Positions 9,636 through 23,800 of a stretch of 64,000 bases of DNA are shown here, piece after piece (the stretch's first letter is position 1; each line of letters opens with the position of its first letter). The translations under genes and the position numbers were made by a program. The notes under the pieces were generated by a model that was given only the letters and a program-made list of their open reading frames with translations, made no database searches and was not told where the DNA came from. Source of the stretch: Vanilla planifolia. Taxonomy: Eukaryota > Streptophyta > Magnoliopsida > Asparagales > Orchidaceae. Location of the stretch: contig JAIUJO010000142.1 of assembly GCA_023846275.1 (NCBI GenBank), positions 332,898 to 396,897 on the forward strand. Direction: 5' to 3'.

Positions 9636-12600
9636 TGTGCATGTGCTATGTGTGTTGTATGCATTTTATGTGCATGTGCATGTATATGTGAGCATGCATG
9701 TGTGTGTATGCATATGTGCATGTGTGGACATGTGTGTATGTATGTGTGAAAATGTGCATGCATCTTGCTTATGTTCATGTCTTTGTGCACATATGCCAGT
9801 GTGTGAGTGAGCATGAGTGTACTTGTGTGTTCTTATTCATAAGTTTGTATCTATGTTTGTGCGAGTGTGTGTGTGCATGTGTACTTTTCTATGCATGTGA
9901 ATTTGTTAAGTGAGTTTGAGCATGCATGTGTATGCATATGCATAGATGTTAGTGTGTGTCGGTGTGTGCGTTTGCATGTGTATGACTTTTGGTGTGCATT
10001 TGTCTATATATTTTATATGTGTTGTGTGTATTTGTGTACTTGTGTATGTTTGTGTATGTATGTGTGTGCATGCTTGTGTGTGCATGTGTATGTTCTGTGA
10101 GAGGGTTCTTGTGTGTGTGCATGTGTCTATGTGCTTGTGTGTGTCCATGAGTACATACATGAGTGTGTGTTTTGTGTCCCTATGCATGTGTATTTGTTCA
10201 TATATGAGTCTGTGTGTGGGTTTGTGTTCATGGGCATGTGTGAGTTTGTGTACATATGTGTATATGTGTGTATATGCTTATGTATGTGTCCATGTGTGTG
10301 CATGTGTGTGTTCACACAAGCATTTGTGTATCTTTTCTAAATGTTGTGCATGCATTATGCATGTGGGTGGTTGTGTTAGTCTGTGTGCATGTGCATGTGT
10401 GTAGGTAAACATCCATGTGTACACACATGTCTATAAGCATGTGCGTGTGTGTGGGTTTGTATGTGCTTGTACATGTGTTTGTGTTGGTGAGTGCATGTGC
10501 ATGTGTGTATGGTCATGCACATGCATGTGTGTGTAAGTGTGTGTGTCTGCATTCACATTCATTTGCATATGCATGTGTGTGTGCATGTGTGTACTTGTGT
10601 GTGCATGAGTGTGAGCATATGTGTGTGTGTGTTTTTTGTATGCTCGTGTGTGCATGTGTGTATGCATGTGTATATGCATGTGTATGCATGTGCATATGAG
10701 TGCATGTGTGTGTGAATGTGTGTATAGGGTGTGTGTTTTTATGAATGTATGGGTGTGTATGTGCACACGTATTGGTAACTATATGCAAGGGCACACATAT
10801 GTATAGGTGTGTGTAAGGGTGAACTTGTGTGTGTATTTGTTTTTGTGGATGTGTGTGGGTTTTTTGTGTTTGTGCATGTGTGTGCATGTTCTTGAGTGTG
10901 TATGTGTGTGCTTGTGTGTGTGCATGTATGTGTAGGTATGTATGTGCATATATGTGATATTACATGTGTGTTTGTTCCTGTATGCTTCAATTCATATGCA
11001 TGTTTGTGTGTGTTTGTGTAAGTGTTTATAAGTGTGTGTGTTTCTATGTTTGTGTGCGAGTACAAGCATGTGTGTGAATAAATTTGATTGTGCATATGTG
11101 AGTGTATGTGTGTGAGTTTGTGTGTGTACATATGTGTGTATGTGTTCCTATGTGCTTACATGTATTTTTGGGTTCTTATGCATTCTTATGTGTGCATGTG
11201 TGAGTGTGCATGAGTATCTGTGTGCACATAAGCATGTTTGAATGTTTTTGTGCATGTGTGCATGTGTGTGCATGTGTATATGTGCATGTATGTGTGTGTG
11301 TGTGTTCATGTGTGCTTGTGCACATGCATGCATGTCTATATACACATATTTGGTTAAGTGAGCATGTATACGTGTGTGTGTGTGTGTATGTGGATGCATT
11401 TTATTGTGTATAAGCATGTTTGTGTTGCTTATGTATTTGTGCATATAAGCTTTTGTATGAGAAGTTTTCTGCATGCATACGACTGAGTGTGTATAAGTGT
11501 GTGTGTGCATGTTTATGTGTTTGTGAGAATATGCATGATTGTGTGTGCATGTGCATGTTTGTGTGTGTATGTGCATTTGTTTGTTTGGTCATTTTTTTCA
11601 TGTCTGTGTGAATGTGTATGCTCGTGTGTTTGAATGTGCGTGCATGTATTTATTCCTATGTTTATGTATATGTGTGTGTGCACTTGTTTATGCCTATGTT
11701 TATGCATATATTTGTGGATGCATGTATATGTGCGTGTGTGTGTGTGTGTGTGCATGTGTGTATGTGTGTTTATGTGTATGTGTGTATGTATGAGTACGTG
11801 CACACATTTATGTGTGTGAATGGTTCACATGTGTGCATAAGCGTGTGCATGTGTGTTCTCATTTGTGTGTGACTGTGTGTAGTGTGCATCTTTGTGTTTG
11901 CATGTTTGCACCTGTATACACGTGCATACAGGTGTGTCAATATGTGTGTGTTTTATGTGTGCGTGTTCATGCAGGTACATGTGTTTGTTTGTACATTTGT
12001 GCATGTGTCTGAACATGTGCGTGTCTGTGCATTTGCGTGTGTGGGTGTGCCTATGTATGCCCGTGTGTGCACGTTTCCATGTGCCGGCATGTGCAAGTGC
12101 GTTTGTGTATTTGTACATGTGTGTGTGTATGCATATGCATGTGCATGTATGTTTGCATGTGTGTGTATGGGATTGCATGTGTGTGTTCATGTGCTTTTGT
12201 GTGCATGGCTACATGTGTGTGCATGTGTATGTATGCATGTTTGTGTGCATGTCCTTATGCATGTGTATGTGTGTGTTTGTATGCTTGTTTATATGTGTGT
12301 GTGTCATGTATTTGTAGGTGTGTTTGTGTATTTGTGTGTAGGTTTGTGCATGTCTTTGCATGCAAGTGTACATGACGGTGTGCATGTGGATGTGGGGTAT
12401 GTGTATTGTTGTATATGTGTGTGTGAGTGCAAACATACATGCATTTGTGTCTGTGTGTTGGCGAGTGCATTGACATGTGCGTGTTCATGTGTATTGGTGT
12501 GTGCGAGCTTGTGTATGTGTGTGCACCCTTGTGTTAGTGGGTGCGTGTGTGTACATGCACGCACATGTCTGTATGTGGCTGCATAAGTGTCTGTGCATCC

Positions 12601-15600
12601 ATATGTACTTGCATATTTGTATGGGTGTGTACTTGTGTCTTTGTGTATGAGTACTAATACACGTTTGTTTGTGTCTTTGCATATACCTATGTACATATGT
12701 GTGTGTGTGCTTAAGCATGCATGCGTGTGAGCATGTTTGAGCATTTTCTTATGGGTATGTATGCATGCACGTGTGTGTATATATATTTGTGTGAGTGTGC
12801 ATAGGCATGTGTACATATGAGTATGTGTGGGTGTGCGGTTATGTGTGTGTGTGTACTTGCATGTTTGTGTTCTTATATGGTATGTGGGTCCATGGGTATT
12901 TGCAAGCATTAGAGCATATGTTCATTCATGTGTTCATGTGTACATGTGTGCATGTACATGCATGCATGAGCATGTGCATGTGGGTAGGTGTATCTCTTTG
13001 TGTTTGCATGTATGTGTGTGTATGTGTATGTCAAGTGTGCATGTTGCAATTTGAGTGTGTAAGCATACGTAAGTTTGCATGTGTTTTATGTGAGTGTGTC
13101 TGCATGTTTAAGCAGGTATGTGTGCATATTGGTTAGGCATCTGTGCGAGCATTCACATATATGAGTGCTTGTGTGTATGTCCATGTTTTTGCTTTTGTGT
13201 TTGTGTTTAGGTGTATGTGTGCATGCATGTATATGCATATGCATGCACATGAGTTTGTTTGCATGTTCTTATGGTTGCATATGCATGTGTATGTGTTTGC
13301 ACATGTGTACTATGTATGTGTGTGTGTGTGTGTGCAAGTTTTTATTGATGTGAGTTTGTATATGCATGTGCAATTGCAAAAAGGTATGCATGTGTGTAGG
13401 TATGTATGTCTGTGTTTGTGTGTACATGTTATGTGTGTGTGGTTGTGTGCATGTGTGTGTGCACATTTATGTGTGTCTTGTTCTTGTGTGGGTACATGCA
13501 TTCATGTGCATGCCTGTGTTAGTGTGTGTGTGTACACACATGTGAGTGTGTGTGATGAGTGTGCTTGACTTTGTACATGTGTCCTTGTGTGTGCTTCCCC
13601 ATGTGCATGAGCTATGCTCGCATGTGCATGAGTGTGTGCTGCAGGGTGAGTGTGTGCATATGTGTGTGTGTACACGTGCATGTGTGTGTAAGTTTGCATG
13701 TGTTTGCATATGTGCATGTGTGTATTCCTGAGTATGTGTGTGTGTGTGTGTATGTGCATGTTCATGTATGAGCATGTGTGTGTTCACATTTTTGCATGTG
13801 TGAAGGTTTATGTGTGTGCATTATGTCTGTGTGTGTCCATATTTGTATGTGTGGTTCTACACATGCATGCATGTACCTGTGTACATTTGTGTTTGCATGC
13901 ATGAGTATGTGTGTGAGCATGCATGCATGTTTGTCATTTGATTTGTGTGTGAGCACATATGTGCAAGTGTGTGTGGGGGGTGTGTGTGTTCCTATTTGCA
14001 TGTGGATGCACATGTGTGTGTTGGTGCTTGCATGTGCACATGCATGCATGCATGCTTGTGTGTGTGTGTTCACATTCACACATCTTTGTCTTGTGGAAAC
14101 TTGTTTGTGTGGTGTATGTGTATTTGTGCAAGTCAGTGCGTATGGGTTTGTGTATACTTGTGTGTTTATGTGTGTGTCTACATGTGTGGTTGTGCATATG
14201 TGTATTTTCATGTGCATACATGTGCATATGTTGGTGTTTGTACATTTGTGTGTGTGTGTATGCACGTGCATGTGCATGTGCATGTACATGTGTGTGTCTG
14301 TATGTGCATGTGCACATGTGCATGTATGTGTGTCTGTGTGTGTATGCTTGTGTTTGTCCCATGTGTGTGTTCTTGTGCAAGTATGTGTGGGTGTGCATTT
14401 GTATTCCTGTGCATGTGTTTTGACATATGTGTGAGCATGCACATGTGCATGCGAGCATGCATGTGTCTATATGTTTGTGTGCACGTCTTCATGTGAGAAT
14501 AAGTGTGCATGTGCAAGCCTATGTGTCCATGTCTGTGTGTGAGCTTGTGCATGTGTATGTGCATGTGTTTGTGTGCTTGAGCATGTTTGCATGTGTGCAT
14601 GCGCACGTGTGAATGTGTGTGTGTGTATGCTTTTGTGTGTGTGTGTGCATTTGTGTGCATGTGCTTGCATGAGTGTGTGTGTATACATTTGTGCATGTGT
14701 TCATATGCTTATGCATGTGTGCATTTTTAGTAATTTGCATGTCTGTGCATTTGTGTGTGCATGAATGTGTGTGTGGGTGTGTGCTTATGGTTGTGCTTGT
14801 ATGTGAATGTGTGTTTGTGTAAATGTATGTGCATGTGTGTGTGCATGTGCATGTTCATGTGCATGAGTATGCATGCATCTATGTATGTGCCTGTGTGTGT
14901 GTATATATGCATGTGAGTGTGTACCTGTATGAGTCTGTGTGTATGTATACATGTGTATGTGTACATGTGTATAGATGTGAATGTGTGCGTGTATGTGTTT
15001 GTGCATGTGTATGTGCCTAAATCTGTGTGTATGTGTGTACATGTGTGTGTGTTTGCATGTGATTCTCTGTATGTATAAGCACATATGTATGCATGTTTGT
15101 GCATTTATGCATGCATGCATGCATGTGTATTGTGCATGTATGTGTGTCCTTGTGCATATGTATGCATGTGTGCTCTTATGTATGTGGGTGTTCGTGCCTA
15201 TGTGTGTGCGAGTTCATTATTGTGCATTTGTATGTGTGTGTCTGCCTTTGTGTGTAAGTGTGTGTTTTTGCATAAGTGCTCGTTTGTGTGTGTATGCATG
15301 TGCAAGCATATATGTGTTGTGTCTTCGTATGTGTGCATGTTCATGAGCAATTATGTGTGCATGTGTGTGTTTACGCCTATGTATGTGCATGTGCTTATGT
15401 GTGCATGTGTGTATGTGCACATGCGATTCTCTATGTGTGTATCCGTGCATTTGCTTGTGTGTATGTGTGTATGTTTGCATGTGTTTCTGTGCGTGTATGG
15501 GTGTGTTTGCACATGTGTGCATTAGATGTTTGCAAGCATACATGTGTGTGTATATGTGCATGCATGCTTTCATATTTGCATATGCATGTGCATGCACTTG

Positions 15601-18600
15601 TGCATATGTTTGTTTGCATGTAAGCACATGTGTGTGCGTGTGTTTGTGCTATGTGTGTTATTTGTGCTATGTGAGTGCTTACATGTATGCATGTTTGTCA
15701 GTGTGGTTTCACATGCATGTGAGTATGCAAGCACGTGTCTGTGCATGTGAATGTGTCTATGTGTGTGTTTGTGTGCACATGTGTGCATGGGCAGACATTT
15801 GTGTACATGTTTGAGAGTTTATGTGGGTTCGTGTGTTAGTAGGTGTGAACATGCCCACATTTTGTGCTTGTGTGATTACGATCTTAAAAGTGTGCTAATG
15901 TGTGGGTGTGAGTTCTTGTGTGTGCATACGCATTAGTGTGTGTCCAAGTGCAAGTGCATGCATTTGTTTATATTTGTGTTCTTATGCATACATGTTGGTG
16001 TATATAGGTTTCTATTAGTATGTGTGAGTGTGCATATCTTTGCATGTTCATGTTCATATGTGTGCATGTGTTCTCCAAGTGTTTTATGTGCATATGCATT
16101 TATGTGAGTACATGCATGTTTGCATGTGCATGTGTATGCATTTGTGTGTGTGTGAGTGCTTATGCATGCAAATGTTTGTGTGCATGCGTGTGAGTGTGCA
16201 TGGGTTTGAGCAAAGTGTGTGATGTAAGTGTGCATGTGCTTATGTGTGGGTGTGCGTATGTGCGTATGTGTGTGTGCATGGGTGTGCATGTGCTTGCATG
16301 CATGTATGTGTGTGCTTGTATCCATGTGCATATGTGTTCATATATGTGCATATGAGTGTTTATGTAGAAGTGTGTATGTGCATATTTGTGTGTGTGATGC
16401 ACATATGCATTTGCATGTGTGTGGTTGTGTGTATTTTTATGTTTGTTTATGCACATGCCTAAGTGTGTGCATATGTGTATGTGAGTGTGTGTGTGTGCAT
16501 GTGCTTGCATAAGTGTTTGTATTTGTGTGTGTATGTGTTTGCATAGGTGTTTATATTTGTGTTTGCATGTGTGTGTGTGACTGCATGCCTATGTATGGTT
16601 GAGCATGTGTGTGTACCTACATGCATGTGTATGTAGGCATGTGTGTATGAGTGTATTGGTTTGTGTGTGTGAGAATGTGTGTGAGCATTTGTGCCTATAT
16701 GCAAGTGTGTCTAAGGGTGTGTGTGTTGTGTAGGGTGTGAGTGTGTATAGATGTATGTGTGCAGGTATGTTTGAGTGTGTGTGTGTGTGTGTACGTGAGT
16801 GCATTTGTGCCTGTGTGTGTGCATGCGAGCACATGTGTTTGTGTTCTTGTATTTGTATGGATGTCCAACTTTATGTGATTATGAATGTATGTACTCACAT
16901 GTGTGTACATACTTGTTTGTGTGCATGGGTTTACAAGTGTGTCTATGCATGATTCTTCATGTGTGTCTGTATGCATCTCTATATGCATCTATGCATGGGT
17001 GTTCTTGTACTTGTGTGCATATGTTTGTGTATGTGTGTGTATGTGCATGCATGTGTGTGAGCATGCTTGTGCGTACATGTTCGTGTGCTCTTGTGAGTTT
17101 GTGTGCATGTTAGTGTGCGTGCACATGTGTGTATGTGAATGTGAGCTTTTCTACAGGCATGGGTTCTTGTCTACACTCATGTTTGCATGTGTGTGTGTGC
17201 GTGCATGCATGTACATGTGTGCACATGTGTGTGCATTTATGTGTGCGTGAATGTATGTGTGTGCATATGTTTTTGTGCTTATGCATGTGTGATTACATGT
17301 ATGTGTGCATGAGAGATAGTTTATGCACAAATGTGGTATACTTTATGTGTGCACTTATGTGTGTGCATGTGTGTGTGTGTGCCAATGTGTGTGTGTGTAT
17401 TTGTGTACACGTTCATACGCTCATGTGTGTAGGTGTGTATGGGTATTTTGTGTGCATGTTTGTGCTTGTGTGTATGTGAGCCTGTTCATGTGTCTGCATA
17501 CATGTGTGTGCACGTGCGTGTGTGTGTGGGCATGTGTGTGTGTTTATGTGTAGTTATGTGTATAGATGTGTTTGCATGTGTGCATGCATTTGCACTTATA
17601 TGTGTATGTGCATTTGTTTTTTTTTTGTTTGTGTGCAATTGTACATGTTTGCATGTGTGTGTATGTGCATGTGCATGTGTATATGTATGTGCACATTTTT
17701 GTGTGTACAAATATGTTTACATTCTTAAACATGCTTGTGTATACATGTGTATGTACATTCACTTACATGAGTGTCTTTGTGCATGTCCATGTGTGTGCAT
17801 TTCTATAAGTATTTGTGTGTGTGTGTGTGTGACATGTGTGTATATGAGTATTTTTTTGTTTGTGCATGTGTACAGGCATATGGGTGTTTGTGCATTCGTG
17901 CATGTGCATCCAAGTATGTTTGTTCCTATGCTATTGTTTGTATGTGTTTGTACCTACATGTCTATCAATGTGCATGCATTTCATTGTGCATAAAAGTGTG
18001 TGCATGTGCTGGTTTATGTTTGTGTGAGTGTATGTTTGTGTTCATGTGTGTGCATGGGTATGCCTATGTATTTTCTTATGCATTTGTGTGCATGGGTGCC
18101 TTTACACACATGCATGTGTGTGTGCATGGTTTGCAGTGGTGTTCCTTTCAGCACAAGTGTATTTTTATGTGTGCGTGTGCATTTATGTGTTTATGTGTTT
18201 ATGAGTGAGCATGTGCATGTTTGTACATGTGTTTCTACATATGTGTGTGCCTACATGTGTGTATGTATATGTTTGTGTGCATTTATGAGTGCATATGCAT
18301 CTGTGCTTGTGCATGTGCATCTAAATTTGTGCATGTGTATATGACTATGTGCATGCACATGTTTGTGTTTGTTTGGATGTCTTTGTGAATGTGTATGTAT
18401 AAGCGTGTGTGAGTGCATGTGTGTGGTTTTGTGTGTATTTGTGTGCATGTGTATTTATATTTGTGTGTGTATGGGTGCATGTGTGAGTACAATATTGTGC
18501 ATGCATGTGTGTGTCTGTGTGTTTGTGTGTGTGCATGCATGCATGTGTGTGCTTGCACACTTGCATTTCTATTGCACATGCATGTGTGTGTGCCTAAAAA

Positions 18601-20774
18601 TGTGCTTCTATGTCTATGCTTGTGCAAGTGTGCATGCATATGTGTGTGAATGTGTGGGTAAATATAGGAGTGTACGAGTACATGCATATGAGAGTAAATG
18701 TCTGTGTATGTATACATGTATGTTAGTGCCTATGTGTGTGTGTGTGTGTGCATGCTTGCATGTCTATTTGTGTTTATGTGTGTGCTTGTGTGCATGTGTG
18801 TGCATGTGGGTTTGTGTACAAGTTATTGTGCATATGTGTGTGCTTGTGTATGTGTATTTGTGTGTGCTGATTTATTGATGCATTTGTGTGAGAACACATG
18901 TGTGTGCATGTGTGTGTATATGCATTTGCATGCCTTTCTATTTGTGTGTGTGTGCATGTCTATGAGTTGATGTGTGCTTTTGTGTCTATATGAATGTGCA
19001 TATGCATCTATGTGTGTTTGTCTATTCATACATGTTTATAATCATGTGTGTGACCTTGTGCATGTGTGCTTTTGTGTGCATGCATGATTATTTGTGTGTG
19101 CAAGTGTGCATGTGTGTGTGTGCACATGCATTTTCTTGTGTTTGTGCTTATGTGGGTGCATGCATGCGTGCATGCCATGTGAGTGTGCAAGAATGCATGT
19201 GGATGTGTATGTGCATGTGTGGGTGAGTGTGTGTACACTCTTGTAGCTTTTTGTATCTACTTGCTTGTTTATGTGCATGTGCACAAGTGTGTGGGCATGT
19301 TTACTTCCACATGGGTGTATGCATGCATGTGTCAAAGCATGTATGCATCAGTGTGTGTGTGTGTGGGTGTGCAAGAGTATTTGAGGGTGCTTGTGAGCGT
19401 GTTGCTATAAATGCATGTGTTCGTGCATGTGTTTGCATATATATGTGCATGTGTGTGTGCTTGTGTACCTGTATGTGTAGTTGTGTACCTATATGTGTGC
19501 ATGTGTGTGCATTTGTGTATGTTTATGCTTGTATAGACATATCCATAGGCACAAACAAGTGTAAGGATATGCATATATGTGCCTGTGCATGCTTGTGTGT
19601 GTGTTTGTGTGCATTTGTAAGGTTGCATGCGTGAATGCATGTGGGCACATATGGATGTGAGTAGGTGTGATTGTGTTTACATGTTCATCTATACTTGTGC
19701 ATTTTTTCTATATACATGTATGTGTTTGTGTGTTTATGTGTGTGTGTATGTATGTGTGAATTTCCATGTGTGCTTGTGTTAATGTTGATATGTGTGCATG
19801 AGTGTGTTGGTGTGCAAGTGTGTGGTTGTGAGTTTGAAGGTGTGTGTGCTTGTGTTGTGCATGGGCTCATGTGTGTGTGGAAGTGTGCATATGTTAGTTT
19901 ATGGCTATGTGTGCATGTGTAGGTGCATGTGTGCATAGGAAAATGTGTGTGTGTTGACATGCATGTGTGCATCTATGTGTGTGCATGTGTCTAAGTGCAA
20001 GTGTATTTGTATGCATATTTGTGTGTGCCATGCATGCCTACATGTGCTTGTGTGTGGGAGTGCATTATTTTGCAAGTGTGTGTATGCACATGCTTGTATT
20101 CATGCATATGGGTATTTCTACACATGTGTGTTTTTGTGTACATGTATGTATGTGTGTGCCTATGTATGTGCATATGCATGTTTGTGAGCGTGTATGTGCA
20201 TGTATGTGTGCAAGTGTGTTTATGCATGTATATGTACATGTGTGTATAAGTGCAAGCTTGTTTGTATGCTTGTGTGTGTTCGTATGTGTGTTTGTGGTTG
20301 TATGTTTCTTTGTGTGCATGTGCGTGTGTCTGTGTGCTTGTGTTATCATGTTTGTATGTGTGTGTATGCATGTATTTCCATATAAATATACATCTATGTG
20401 TGTGTGTGTGTACATACTTGTCTACATGTCTGTGAGCATGTGTAGGTGTGTGTGTGCATGTGTCTATGTGTGTGTGCATGCTTTGGTGCATTTGTGAGTG
20501 TGTGTGCATGTATACATGTTTTTGTATGTGGATGCATCTATGTGTGTGTATGCAAGTGCAGGCCTGTGAATGTTAATGTGTGTGCATGAGCATGTGTATG
20601 TAACTGTGTTCATGCATGCATGTGTGTGTGTGTTTGTATATTCTTTTGCATATATGTGTGTATGTCTGTATTTATGCATGTGTGTGTACATATATGTGCA
20701 TTAATGCACACGTGTATATGTGTGCATGTGTGCATCTATGCATGTGCATGTGTTTGTGTACATGTGTTCGTATA

Positions 20775-20805
<31 letters not shown>

Positions 20806-23800
20806 ATGTGTAAATGTGTAGATATGCATGTCTAGGTTTTTGTGAACATGAGTGCATGTTTGTTGGTGCACTTGTATTCATGTGTGCATACATGTATGTG
20901 TGCTTGTGCATGAGTTTGGAGGTGTGTGCTTGTGTTTATGTGCATGTGTATCTATGTGTGTGTGCATGTTCGTGCACATGAGTGAACATCAGTTTTGTGT
21001 TTGTGAGCATGTGTGTGTGTGTACATATGCATGTCTATGTTTCCATGCGTGTTTGTGCTTGTGTGCATGTGTGTTTATGTGAGTGTGTGCATGTGTGTTG
21101 TTGTTGTGTGGGTGTGTGCTTGCATGCATCTTTGTGTGTGTGTATGTGTGTGTGCATGCATGTGCATATTTGTGTGCATGCAAGTGAATGAGAGTGTGTG
21201 TGCATGGCTGCACGTAAGTGTTTATGTGTGTGCATACGTGCATGCATGCATGTGTGTGTGTGTGGGTGTGCATGTGTGAGTGTGCATATGTAGGTGCATG
21301 GGTATGAGGGCATGCATGTGTGTGTAAGCATGTGCATGTGTTTATGTTCATGTGTGTGTGTGCATGTATGCTTTTGTGTGTGTGTGTGTGCATACTTTTA
21401 TGCATGTGTGTGTGTGTGTGTTCATTCTTTTATATGTCTATGTGCATGTTTGCATGTGCACGTGCATCATTGCATTTGTGTATGTGTGCATACATGTTTT
21501 TGTGCATGCACATGTGTGTGTTTGTGCATGTATCCATGTGTTTTTGTGTGTATTTATGTGTTTGTGTTCATATGTGTGCTTGTGTGTGCAATTATATAAG
21601 TGAGTGCATATGTGAGTATGTGAATGTGCATGTGCATGCATGTTTGCAAGCTTGTGCATGTGTGTGTGTCTATATGCAATGTATGTGAATCTGTGTGTAT
21701 GCATGAGTATGCTTATGTTTTTATTCTTGTATATGTATGTTTGTGCATGTGTGTGCATGTGTATGTATCTACACAAATATGTGTGCCTCTGTCTTCATGT
21801 GTGTGTGTGTGTGTTTATGCTTGTCCATGTGCATTTTTGTTTGAGCATGTGTGTGTGTAGGTGTTTTTTTGACTGCATGTTCGTGCATGAGTATGTACTT
21901 TTTTATATGTGTGTGCATGTTTATGTGCATGGGTGTGTTTGCATATGTATACATTCATGTGTATGTCCCTTTTTATGTGTGTAAGTGTGTGTGTGTTTTG
22001 TGTACATGCATGCATGTGTGTGTGTGAGCATGCATATGCCTATGCTTACATCTATACCTATGTGTGTTTTTACTGTATGTATGGTTTGTGCATGTGTGCG
22101 TTTCTGTGTGTATCGTTTTGTCTATTTTTGTTTTTGTGTATACGTGTGTGAGCGTGCATGTGAATGTGTGTGCATGTATGCACTTTTGCATACTTGTGTG
22201 CATGTTTTTTTAATATGCATCTGTATGTATGTGTTTGCATATGCATGTGTGTTTTTGTGTGCATGTGTGTATTATGTGTTTGTTTGAGGGTGTGTGTGTG
22301 AATGTGCACATGTGTGTGTGTTTGCAAGTGAACACACTTGTGCTTGTGTGCATACATTCGTGTTTGCATGTATAGGCATGCGTGTGTTTGTGTGTAAGTG
22401 TGTGTTTCTAGTGCATGTGATTGTGTGTGCATGGAGTGTGTGATTATGCATGTGCATATGATTATGTGTCCATGTGTGCATGTGTTTGTGAAATACATGC
22501 ATTTGTGCACTTGTGTGCATGAGTGCATGTGCCTATATGTGTAACTGTGTTCATAGATGTGAATGCTAATGTGTGTTCATATGTGTTCTTTTGTGCTTGT
22601 GTATGTGTTTGTACATGTGCATGTGTGTATGCATGTGTGTGTTAGTGTGGGTGCATGTATGTGCATGTGTGGACTTATGCATGTGTGGTTGTGGACATGA
22701 ATGTTTGTATGTGTGTGTGTATGTGCATCTTCATGTTCATGTACGTATACACATGTGTGAATGTGGGAGCCTATTTACATGTCTATGTGTTCATGTGTTT
22801 GTGCTTGAGTTTGTATGCATGCAAGTATGTGCATGTATGTTCTCACATATGTGTGTGTGCATACATCTATGATTGCATGTGTGTGTGTGTGTGCATTTAT
22901 GCATGTGTAGACACGTGTGTGTGCATGTGCATGTACATGTGCACACTTGTTCATCTATGCTTGTATGCATGCATTTGCGTGCATGTGTAAGTGGGTGTGT
23001 TTGCATGTGCATGTGTTTGTGTGCATGTGTGTGTTGGTGTGTATGTACACATTTGAATGTATTATTCTCTATGTGTGCATACATGCATGTGTATTCGTGT
23101 GTCATATGATTATGAGTGTGTGTTGTGCATGCATGTGTGCATCTATGTGGGTGTGTTTTTGTGTGAATGAGCACATGTTCCTATGTGTGTCTGCATATGT
23201 GCATATGTGTATATGTGTATGCTTCTATTTGTTTGTAAGTATGTGAGTGTGCTTATGCATGTGTGTATGAGTGTGTGTGTGTGTGCATGCTTGCTTGTTC
23301 CGCAATGTCTTTGTATGTGTACGTGTGTATATGAGTGTGGCTACATGTTTTTGCTTGTGTACATGTGTAGTTCTTCATGTGCATGTGTGTATAAGTGTGT
23401 GTGTGTCTGTGTGGGTGTGTTGTGTGTGTGTGTGTGTGTGCATGAGTGTGTAGGTTTGTTGTATGTGCAGTTACAAGCATGTGTGAGTGTGTGCATATGG
23501 ATGTGGGTGTGTGTATTGGTTTGTGTGTGTGCTCACATGCTTGTGTGTCTATGTGCACATGTGTACATGTGTGTGCAGGTGAGTGCATGGTTACATGTGT
23601 GTGTTCATGTGTATGGGGTTGTGTGTGTGGGTTTTTGTGTGTGTGTGCATTCTTTGGTTGGTTTGTGTGCTTGCTTGTATGCACACACATGTCTGTATGT
23701 GGCTACATGTGTGTGTATGTATGTTTGTGTGTGTGTTCATGTGTATGTGTGCATAAATTTGTGTCTCTTTGTATGCATATGTATATGTCTATACCTTTAT